Shown here: positions 5,926 through 11,563 of the stretch, one piece after another
Numbering within the stretch: the stretch's first letter is position 1
Layout of the letters: the number at the start of each line of letters is the position of its first letter
From: JBMNSK01 sp050945155
GTDB taxonomy: Bacteria > Actinomycetota > Coriobacteriia > Coriobacteriales > Eggerthellaceae
Direction of reading: 5' to 3'
Length of the DNA: 11,872 nt
NCBI GenBank assembly: GCA_050945155.1
Contig: JBMNSK010000042.1
Coordinates: forward strand, 1-11,872
Translations under genes and position numbers: made by a program
The notes under the pieces: generated by a model
The model's input: only the letters and a program-made list of their open reading frames with translations
What the model was told of the DNA's origin: nothing
Databases searched by the model: none

Positions 5926-7623
5926 ATGAATGTTGCATTTATAACCCCCGCACCTTGGCTCAAAAGACTCCCCATCTATCGTGCCTGGTCGCATCTTTAT
6001 GGAACGCGAGATGCAATAACGGGACCGCTTATCCTAGCGGGCATAGTAAAGCGTGCGGGACATACGGTTGAAGCTTATGAAGAACTGCGCGGTGACGTGG
6101 ATTATGACCGCCTCTGCGCTTGGGCAGACGTTGTGAGTATCTATACGATGACCTCTCTCGCACCTCGTGCATATGATATTGCGGACTTTATTCATCGCAA
6201 TGGGCATGCTCGCGTCATTATCGGCGGAATGCATGCTTCTTCAGTTCCTGAAGAGGCGCTTGGTCATGCAGATCAAGTGATGGTCGGTGAAGGCGAAAAC
6301 ACGATTCTCGACGTTGTCGAAGGAAGACGTACAGAGAAAATTGTCTACTGTGATCCGGTCACTGACCTCGATGCTGTACCTTGGCCTGACTACTCGGTTC
6401 TTAAAACGCCGGTAGAGGCGGCCGATATCATGACAACGCGGGGTTGTCCGTTTAGCTGTTCTTTCTGCACAACCTCCCGGTCGTTTTCTCCTTATCGCGA
6501 ACGTAGCGTTGAGAGCGTCATTGCTGAGATTCGTCATTATAAGGACCTGGGGTTTCGCTACATTAATTTTGAAGATGACAACTTCACTGCTAATAAGAAG
6601 CGTGCAAAAGAAATTTGTCGACGCATTATTGACGAGAATCTCCAGTCAAAAGAAACGTTTTTCTTCGGACGCACCGATATGGCAAATGATCCTGAGTTAC
6701 TTGATTTATTAGCTGCCGCAAATCTGAACTGGGTCCTTATCGGCATAGAATCCATTAACCAGGCGGCCCTTGATGAAATCGACAAACGCCAGAACTATGA
6801 AGATATTCGTCGCGCCGGTATCGCATGCCAAAAGCACGGCATTCAGCTTATCGCGAGCATTGTTTTAGGCATTGATACGGACGGGCCAAAAGATATAGCC
6901 CGTGCTGCGAAATTCGCCAAGGAAATCGGTGCAACGAAACTTCAGCCTGCAATTTTGACACCCTATCCGGGAACACCGGTCTATGACCAATTTTTAGAAG
7001 AAGGCCGGATGATTTTTGATGACGAGCGCGGTTGGGAGGCGTTTGATATGACCTCCGCGACGTTTCAACCGAAGAAGATGTCACCCTGGGATTTGCAGAT
7101 GGAATTTTTCCGCTGTGCATTTGACTTCTACGATTTATCCGGAGCCATCACGACAACTTTGCGAAACGGTTTTTCTGATGGTTTTAGCCGTTTCATGCTC
7201 GGTGTTGCGGCGCGTGGCGGTTGGCTGGGTGAGCAAATTGCTGCGAACTTCGTGAAAGACAATATCTATTACAAGATTCGTCATACGCCGTGGAAGTATG
7301 CGACAGACAATGGCTTGCCTGAAGGAAGCACCAGTCTCTATGAAGACAAGCCCTTCTGTTTTGGTCCTACGGGAGTAAAAGAGCGCGAGATAGAAGAGTC
7401 GTTCGCGGAACCGTCAGACAGAACGGAAGAGCCGTGTACAAGCCTAAGAGACCGAGTGCTTCAGTCTGTCCGGGTGACAGAAAAGATAGCAGGTGACGGC
7501 GTACTGAAAGCTAAAAGGGCAGTAGAAGAGGGCCTTGCAGTCGTGGGAGAGGCGGTAGTAGGTAGCACTATTGTTCTTGCTGCATGCGCAAAGGGGATAG
7601 AAAACTCACTAGCTCGGGTGTAG
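5926..7623 (+). CDS. B12-binding-domain radical SAM protein, substrate unknown
   Basis: This 565-residue protein has the order of class B radical SAM enzymes. Residues about 1-135 form a Rossmann-like cobalamin-binding domain (GPLILAGIVKRAGH, then VIIGGMHASSVPEEAL and VMVGEGE). The radical SAM barrel has CPFSCSFC as the CxxxCxxC cluster ligand (C174, C178, C181), then FEDDNF, GIES (273-276) and TPYPGTPVYD (345-354). Residues about 400-565 form a C-terminal extension ending in an Ala/Val/Gly-rich hydrophobic stretch (about 535-555) after a charged linker. Enzymes of this group methylate or rearrange unreactive carbons, often in lipid or cofactor pathways. No classical DxHxxG cobalamin motif is visible, which is common in this group. 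The ATG follows GAGGGGG by about 7 bases. No pathway partner sits nearby, so the substrate is unknown. Confidence 0.88.
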   Translation: MNVAFITPAPWLKRLPIYRAWSHLYGTRDAITGPLILAGIVKRAGHTVEAYEELRGDVDYDRLCAWADVVSIYTMTSLAPRAYDIADFIHRNGHARVIIGGMHASSVPEEALGHADQVMVGEGENTILDVVEGRRTEKIVYCDPVTDLDAVPWPDYSVLKTPVEAADIMTTRGCPFSCSFCTTSRSFSPYRERSVESVIAEIRHYKDLGFRYINFEDDNFTANKKRAKEICRRIIDENLQSKETFFFGRTDMANDPELLDLLAAANLNWVLIGIESINQAALDEIDKRQNYEDIRRAGIACQKHGIQLIASIVLGIDTDGPKDIARAAKFAKEIGATKLQPAILTPYPGTPVYDQFLEEGRMIFDDERGWEAFDMTSATFQPKKMSPWDLQMEFFRCAFDFYDLSGAITTTLRNGFSDGFSRFMLGVAARGGWLGEQIAANFVKDNIYYKIRHTPWKYATDNGLPEGSTSLYEDKPFCFGPTGVKEREIEESFAEPSDRTEEPCTSLRDRVLQSVRVTEKIAGDGVLKAKRAVEEGLAVVGEAVVGSTIVLAACAKGIENSLARV

Positions 7624-7656
7624 CAAGGATAGAGGGTTTCTGGCTCATAGAGCCGA

Positions 7657-7681
7657 GAAAAAACTCCGCATAAACGGAGTT
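7657..7681 (-). terminator. Intrinsic terminator of the NifX-like gene
   Basis: On the minus strand, AACTCCG (7681-7675) pairs with CGGAGTT (7668-7662) around a six-base loop and runs into a T6 tract and TCTC. It begins a few bases after the TAA of the minus-strand gene at 7685. A second small hairpin (GGCTC 7642-7646 with GAGCC 7650-7654) lies just beyond and may help stop the plus-strand transcript ending at 7623. Confidence 0.75.
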
Positions 7682-7684
7682 CTC

Positions 7685-8107
7685 TTAAAAGCTTTCGTCT
7701 TGTGACCCTGTTTCCTGAGTTTCTGCTGCAGCGCTCGCGAGGCGGTCTGCCTCAACCTTCTGGTCAAGCAGGTTTTTCAGGCGACAGTATTGATTTACGC
7801 CTGATAAGGTTTCGGTTATATAGGCGTGTATGACATCACTTGCAGGGCCGTGAGCATCAAGAAGTACTTCAATACCCATGTGACAAAGGACGTCGGCAAC
7901 GTCGTCTTCCATCTCGCCTGCGATAAAAGTTGAAATTTCGAGTTCTTGTAAAAAAGGAGCAAGATCCGACGCTAGAGAAACGCAGGTATTGGGAACATTT
8001 TGACTTTTTGTAATTAAGCCGCGCTCAACGGTATAGCACATAAAACTTGACCAGCAGCTGGAATAAGGAGCCACGTCAAGACCATCACAGGCAATTGCTA
8101 TGCGCAT
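7685..8107 (-). CDS. NifX/NifB-type FeMo-cofactor-domain protein (small, single domain)
   Basis: From the ATG at 8107 the product is 140 residues. It begins MRIAIACDG, the hallmark first strand of the dinitrogenase iron-molybdenum cofactor biosynthesis domain, and continues with ISTFIAGEMEDDVADVLCHMGIEVLLDAHG, matching the family pattern in which a Gly-rich turn and a second alpha/beta unit follow. Proteins of this fold bind Fe-S or Mo-Fe clusters; in organisms without nitrogenase their job is unclear. Six cysteines (7, 18, 24, 42, 75, 108) could help bind a cluster. Residues 115-140 are a polar, Ala/Glu/Gln-rich tail. The frame stays open up to 8200, but that extension has no ribosome-binding site and no family similarity, while AAAGGG sits six bases before the chosen ATG. 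No nif genes are nearby. Confidence 0.82.
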   Translation of the reverse strand: MRIAIACDGLDVAPYSSCWSSFMCYTVERGLITKSQNVPNTCVSLASDLAPFLQELEISTFIAGEMEDDVADVLCHMGIEVLLDAHGPASDVIHAYITETLSGVNQYCRLKNLLDQKVEADRLASAAAETQETGSQDESF

Positions 8108-8128
8108 AGATAACCCTTTCTCGGAGAC

Positions 8129-8156
8129 GAATAACACGATAACGTTAAACTCACAA
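8129..8156 (-). promoter_or_regulatory. Weak candidate promoter for the NifX-like gene
   Basis: On the minus strand TTGTGA (8156-8151) and TATTCG (8133-8128) are 17 bases apart and lie upstream of the ribosome-binding site. The spacing is ideal but the -10 match is poor. The spacer includes the palindrome TAACGTTA (8140-8147), a possible operator. Confidence 0.3.
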
Positions 8157-8157
8157 C

Positions 8158-8186
8158 GCAAACCTTGCTTTCCGCCTAACGGAAAG
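8158..8186 (-). repeat. Tandem small inverted repeats between two minus-strand genes
   Basis: GCAA (8158-8161) with TTGC (8165-8168), and CTTTCCG (8168-8174) with CGGAAAG (8180-8186), form two adjacent hairpins. No T-tract follows in either direction, so they do not form a typical terminator for the glycosyltransferase gene ending at 8243. They may be a weak terminator, a processing site or an operator. Confidence 0.35.
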
Positions 8187-8242
8187 AATTGAAGAGTCAA
8201 ACGCAGAATATTAAGAAGAATTTACGGATTGTGTCGTTTAAG

Positions 8243-9604
8243 CTAACGCACGTGAGCCGGCTTGTCGCCGATGTAGAAGCGCATGAAGTGCTTAACGAGC
8301 AGTGGGTCATCTGGCTTGCGCGGTTTTTTTGCAAGGGCAATAGTTTTTTTCGCGATGTCTCGTGCTGCGTCCGGGTGTCGGAGAAGTCTGCTGTTAATTT
8401 CCATAGCTCTCAGGCTTTCGGAATCTTTTTCGATATGGCGCAGTGCACTTAGAAGCTCGCGCGGTGTGGTGACATGCAGGGCTGCACCAGCTGCCGTAAG
8501 CATGCGCATATTTACTTTTTCTTGACCATAGGTTTGACCCATGAGAATCATCGGCGTTTGTGCAGCAAGGCATTCGGTTACGGTTAGGCCGCCGGCTTTG
8601 CAAATAACAAGGCTGCTCGCCGACATGAGTGCTGCCATATTGTTTACGTACTCAAGTACCGTGGCATTGGTTAGACCCAGCTCAGCACACTCCTTACGCA
8701 GGTGCTCAGCATACTGCACATCCTTTCCTGCAATAAAAACAAAGTGCATATTCTTGAATGGGTGCAGATAGGGAAGGATTTCGTCGAGAGCTTCACGAAA
8801 ACGCACATAGGGGCGCGGCAGATAAGCTCCCGCGAGTGCGGTCACAATCATTTTGTCCTGAGGAAGCCCCAAAACTTCCTTGGTTTTTTTGTCGTTATGG
8901 GACAGACGGAAGTCTTCACGGGCAGGAATGCCCGTTACCGTAATGCGCTTGTCAGAAATGCGCCTAGCTCGAAGGGTTTCTGACATTGAAACGTTTGCGG
9001 TACAGAAAAGGTCGGTATAGCGGTGCGGCCATAACCCCTCTGCTTCATAGTCGGTGGGAACGCAGACCACGCGGTAGTCTTGGTCATTAATCATACGGGT
9101 TCCGATAGCTACATTTGCTGCAGTAATATGCGTACAAATGATGGCAATAGGTTCGGTATCACGAACATACTTAGTGAACTCAGGAAACATGAGGCGCGAC
9201 CAAATGGTTCCGCCGCCCCAGACAACTCTTCCGGTAAACCCATAACGCCAGCTGACATCGTAGAGTGGGCGCGTTGCTCCGGTGAAGCCGGATGCGAACT
9301 TGTCACCATCAAAACGCACACGACCCCAGTCAAGAATATCGAGCACTTCCACTTTGAGGTTTTTGGGAATACTGGGATCTTTTTCTTGCTGCAAGATAGA
9401 AAACGCTTCTGCAATGGCGTTTGCTGCACTTCGGTGGCCCGACCCGACGGAGGCGTGAACGATGAGAATCAATGGGTCTTTTTTCTCTTTTTTGCGGTGC
9501 GAGAGCTGTGAGGCATGCTGCGCTGCGCTCACGGAAGGATAGGAGGGGCTTTCCTGCGCTGAAGTGCTAAAACCCCGTGAATGTGACCCAGTAGTTTCTT
9601 TCAT
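8243..9604 (-). CDS. MGDG-synthase/UgtP-like diacylglycerol glycosyltransferase (GT28 family)
   Basis: This 453-residue protein probably transfers sugar from a UDP-sugar to diacylglycerol, making membrane glycolipids, as a peripheral membrane enzyme. Residues 1-43 are a polar, Ser/Gln/His-rich extension. The N-terminal Rossmann domain opens with LILIVHASVGSGHRSAANA (46-63), the G-x-GH-x-x-AA lipid-acceptor loop of the family. PTDYEAEGLW (183-192) matches the TDxxxHxxW motif, except that Glu189 stands where His is usual. The C-terminal nucleotide-sugar domain has LVICKAGGLTVTECLA (332-347), the KxGGLTxxE motif, then GQEKVN. Length is slightly above the usual 380-410 because of the N-terminal extension. 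No Shine-Dalgarno precedes the ATG; a -10-like TAAGAT lies seven bases upstream, suggesting a leaderless mRNA. Exact sugar and lipid products are unknown. Confidence 0.88.
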   Translation of the reverse strand: MKETTGSHSRGFSTSAQESPSYPSVSAAQHASQLSHRKKEKKDPLILIVHASVGSGHRSAANAIAEAFSILQQEKDPSIPKNLKVEVLDILDWGRVRFDGDKFASGFTGATRPLYDVSWRYGFTGRVVWGGGTIWSRLMFPEFTKYVRDTEPIAIICTHITAANVAIGTRMINDQDYRVVCVPTDYEAEGLWPHRYTDLFCTANVSMSETLRARRISDKRITVTGIPAREDFRLSHNDKKTKEVLGLPQDKMIVTALAGAYLPRPYVRFREALDEILPYLHPFKNMHFVFIAGKDVQYAEHLRKECAELGLTNATVLEYVNNMAALMSASSLVICKAGGLTVTECLAAQTPMILMGQTYGQEKVNMRMLTAAGAALHVTTPRELLSALRHIEKDSESLRAMEINSRLLRHPDAARDIAKKTIALAKKPRKPDDPLLVKHFMRFYIGDKPAHVR

Positions 9605-9616
9605 GGCGCTATCTTA
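9605..9616 (-). promoter_or_regulatory. -10-like element directly upstream of the glycosyltransferase start (leaderless candidate)
   Basis: On the minus strand TAAGAT (9616-9611) is followed by AGCGCC and then the ATG at 9604. The spacing of six bases between the hexamer and the A of ATG is what is expected when transcription starts at the start codon itself. No ribosome-binding site is present. The -35 region is poor. Leaderless mRNAs are common in Actinobacteria. Confidence 0.45.
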
Positions 9617-9710
9617 TCGCATCGGTTTTTGGGATTTGCATAAGACCATAGATTATTCAGGCGCTATTCTATAACCGGTAGGCATTTGAACGTTATTTCT
9701 GGTTACATAA

Positions 9711-9740
9711 AACGAACCGAAGCTTGAGCCCCGGTTCGTT
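9711..9740 (-). terminator. Terminator downstream of tRNA-Glu
   Basis: A perfect 9-bp stem, AACGAACCG (minus 9740-9732) with CGGTTCGTT (minus 9719-9711), closes a 12-base loop and runs into TTTTATGT on the minus strand. The T-run is short, but the placement nine bases after the tRNA 3' end fits. Confidence 0.65.
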
Positions 9741-9748
9741 AGCTTTCA

Positions 9749-9823
9749 TGGTGCCCCCAACGAGAATCGAACTCGTGTCTCAGCCTTGAAAGGGCCGTGT
9801 CCTAACCGCTAGACTATGGGGAC
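9749..9823 (-). tRNA. tRNA-Glu (anticodon UUC), CCA encoded
   Basis: The 75-base minus-strand sequence folds as a complete cloverleaf. The acceptor arm GTCCCCA pairs with TGGGGGC (one T-G wobble), then discriminator A and an encoded CCA. The D stem is GTCT/GGAC with loop AGCGGTTA. The anticodon stem is CGGCC/GGCTG around CTTTCAA, giving anticodon TTC. The T stem is ACGAG/CTCGT around TTCGATT. The anticodon reads GAA and GAG as glutamate. It has its own candidate promoter and terminator and is not part of a tRNA cluster. I see no integrase gene or attachment-site duplication beside it. Confidence 0.96.
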
Positions 9824-9830
9824 CTTTTGT

Positions 9831-9850
9831 CTACCACATTGAAAATGTAG
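9831..9850 (-). other. Small hairpin at the 5' end of the tRNA-Glu precursor
   Basis: On the minus strand CTACATT (9850-9844) pairs with AATGT and GTAG (9840-9836, 9834-9831), with one bulged G and loop TTC. It occupies the leader between the predicted transcript start (about 9851) and the mature tRNA 5' end at 9823, which RNase P would remove. Confidence 0.4.
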
Positions 9851-9857
9851 CCTGAAC

Positions 9858-9886
9858 ATTATTGCAAAGGCTCGATAGCATTGCAA
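9858..9886 (-). promoter_or_regulatory. Probable promoter of tRNA-Glu
   Basis: On the minus strand TTGCAA (9886-9881) and AATAAT (9863-9858) are separated by 17 bases. The predicted start near 9851 gives a leader of about 28 bases before the mature tRNA. Confidence 0.5.
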
Positions 9887-9969
9887 GAAAATAATTCCTA
9901 GTTGACGAGAATTTCTCACACAAGCTGAGGACTTACCTGGTGTAATTTCAGGATATGCGCAAAGCCTTC

Positions 9970-10935
9970 TTAGTGATTTCCATAAATTCGGTATGCCTCG
10001 ATTACCGCGAGTTCGTACTGCTTTCGTGAACCCTTAACGACGGTATCCAGAATAAGACCGCTGCTTAAACAGAGGAGTGCAGTAAAGATAAGAGCGACAG
10101 CAAGCAATGCGCTTGGTAGGCGTGGTACCAACCCTGTGTAGGTGAACTCGACTACAACCGGAATACCGACGATAAGGCCCAAAACAAAGAAGATAAGCGT
10201 AAGCCAGGAAAAAAGCGCGAGCGGTCGGTAGTCCTTAAATAGCGACCCAATGGTACGTAGCACCTTCATGCCATCAGAAAACGTTGAGAGTTTCGATTCG
10301 CTTCCTTCTGGGCGGTCGCGGTAATCAATGGGGACTTCAGCTATGCGCCACTGTTTATCAACAGCATGAATGGAAAGCTCCGTTTCTATTTCAAAACCTT
10401 CTGACAGGATGGGCATAGTCTTAGCAAAGACCTCGTTAAAGGAGCGGTATCCGGTCATAACATCGGAGTACTCAAACTTGTAAATCCACTTGATTAGGGT
10501 ACGTACGAGGTTATTGCCGAAGCCATGAAACGCGCGGTCGTTCTCTTCGCCGTAGGTGCCGTTCGATAGGCGGTCACCAACACACATATCGGCTTCATCG
10601 TCGATAAGCGGTTGCAAGAGTTCGGGTGCAGCCTCGGCAGGATAGGTGTCGTCGCCGTCGACCATGATGTAATAACGGGCATCAATATCGCGGCACATCT
10701 GACGGATGACATGACCTTTTCCTTGGCGTTTTTCGACACGGACAATTGCTCCGTGTTCGCGGGCAATATCTCCGGTTCCATCCGTGGAATTATTGTCATA
10801 GACATAGATTCGGGCACCAGGGAGGACGTTTTTGAAATCCTCGATTACTTTAGCTATTGTTACTGCTTCGTTGTAGCAGGGAATGAGGACGGCTACGTCC
10901 TCATTTGAAAATTTTTCCTGGTTCTTTTTTCCCAC
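9970..10935 (-). CDS. GT2 glycosyltransferase with two C-terminal membrane helices (polyprenyl-phosphate sugar synthase-like)
   Basis: From a GTG start the product is 321 residues. The GT-A fold domain begins VAVLIPCYNEAVTIAKV (14-30), then YDNNSTDGT (46-54), KGHVIRQM, and the catalytic metal-binding VDGDD (92-96). MTGYRSF (160-166) and FEIETELSIHAV (181-192) are typical of dolichyl-phosphate-mannose-synthase-like enzymes. Two hydrophobic segments at about 238-265 and 273-300 anchor it in the membrane, as in GtrB-type proteins. It probably charges a polyprenyl phosphate with a sugar on the cytoplasmic face. GTG at 10935 is preferred because CGAGGAG lies five bases upstream; an in-frame ATG at 10962 has only weak ribosome-binding sequence and would add nine residues. 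The divergent GtrA gene is a plausible partner for flipping the lipid-linked sugar. The sugar is unknown. Confidence 0.9.
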   Translation of the reverse strand: MGKKNQEKFSNEDVAVLIPCYNEAVTIAKVIEDFKNVLPGARIYVYDNNSTDGTGDIAREHGAIVRVEKRQGKGHVIRQMCRDIDARYYIMVDGDDTYPAEAAPELLQPLIDDEADMCVGDRLSNGTYGEENDRAFHGFGNNLVRTLIKWIYKFEYSDVMTGYRSFNEVFAKTMPILSEGFEIETELSIHAVDKQWRIAEVPIDYRDRPEGSESKLSTFSDGMKVLRTIGSLFKDYRPLALFSWLTLIFFVLGLIVGIPVVVEFTYTGLVPRLPSALLAVALIFTALLCLSSGLILDTVVKGSRKQYELAVIEAYRIYGNH

Positions 10936-11036
10936 GTTGGCTCCTCGAAAGTCTTGTGGCATTATGGTACTTCATGTGTTCCCTATGCGCTAGATGAACT
11001 GCAGTAACACGTAGTAATTCTACTTGAATATTTTGT

Positions 11037-11063
11037 TAAGATGCACCTGTAGGGGAGTATTAA
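11037..11063 (+). promoter_or_regulatory. Candidate -10 elements upstream of the GtrA gene
   Basis: Two -10-like hexamers occur before the ATG at 11080: TAAGAT (11037-11042) and TATTAA (11058-11063); the latter has TTGTTA (11033-11038) 19 bases upstream. I cannot decide between them. The whole 11-kb-end gap (10963-11079) is shared with the divergent GT2 gene. Confidence 0.3.
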
Positions 11064-11079
11064 TAAAAGAGCTTTACTT

Positions 11080-11496
11080 ATGAAAAGACTTTTCCAGCAA
11101 TATTTGAAATTCGGTGTCGTTGGTACCATCGCCTTCTTTATTGACTACGGCCTCATGATTTTTCTGACTGAGGTTTTCGGGATTGACTACCTTATTTCGG
11201 CAACGATTTCATTTTCTGTTTCTGTCATCTTTAACTATGTCGCCTCGATGCGCTATGTCTTCAGGCATAAAGAAGAGATGAGCCGCAGGCGCGAGTTCGT
11301 TATTTTCCTCATTCTTTCTTGTATCGGTCTTATATTGAACGACGTACTGATGTGGGTTGGTACTGATTTACTCTTTATCGACTACCGCATCACGAAAATC
11401 ATCGTCACTTTCCTAGTAAGCATTTGGAATTTCGTTTCGCGGAAGATTTTTCTCGATGCCGGCTATGATATGAAGGCCGATGAGGTCATCAAATAG
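11080..11496 (+). CDS. GtrA-family membrane protein
   Basis: This 138-residue protein has the size and layout of the GtrA family: four hydrophobic helices at about 9-31, 37-57, 73-94 and 103-121, with the opening LKFGVVGTIAFFIDYGLMIFL and the second-helix ISATISFSVSVIFNYVASMRYVF that carries the conserved N-Y. A basic loop (HKEEMSRRREF, 63-73) lies between helices 2 and 3. GtrA proteins are thought to help move polyprenyl-phosphate-linked sugars across the membrane, or to assist the enzymes that use them. The divergent GT2 gene encodes a GtrB-like enzyme, so the two probably act together. The ribosome-binding site is weak (AAAGAG about eight bases before the ATG; a stronger AGGGGAG lies too far away). 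Confidence 0.9.
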   Translation: MKRLFQQYLKFGVVGTIAFFIDYGLMIFLTEVFGIDYLISATISFSVSVIFNYVASMRYVFRHKEEMSRRREFVIFLILSCIGLILNDVLMWVGTDLLFIDYRITKIIVTFLVSIWNFVSRKIFLDAGYDMKADEVIK

Positions 11497-11501
11497 AAAC
11501 A

Positions 11502-11520
11502 GCCGGTAGTATCCGGCGTT
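11502..11520. terminator. Weak hairpin between convergent GtrA and EFR1-type genes
   Basis: GCCGG (11502-11506) pairs with CCGGC (11513-11517) around TAGTAT, six bases after the GtrA stop. The plus-strand tail is only GTTTGAG; on the minus strand it is TGTTTCTATTTG. It may be a weak terminator in both directions. Confidence 0.4.
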
Positions 11521-11563
11521 TGAGATAGATCTCGAGTCGCTTGTTATTCGCCTAGGCCAGGTA

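Noticed and set aside
8108..8200. N-terminal extension of the NifX-like protein to 8200
   Set aside because: There is a good ribosome-binding site for the ATG at 8107, and the domain begins exactly there; the upstream part shows no family features.
9080..9511. 143-codon plus-strand open frame opposite the glycosyltransferase
   Set aside because: It is antisense to conserved motifs of the glycosyltransferase, and its translation has no domain character.
9749..9823. tRNA-Glu as an integration site
   Set aside because: No integrase gene and no repeat of the tRNA 3' end is present in the window.
11522..11533. Palindromic GAGATAGATCTC as a terminator for the EFR1-type gene
   Set aside because: The stem is short with a two-base loop and is not followed by a T-run in the minus direction.
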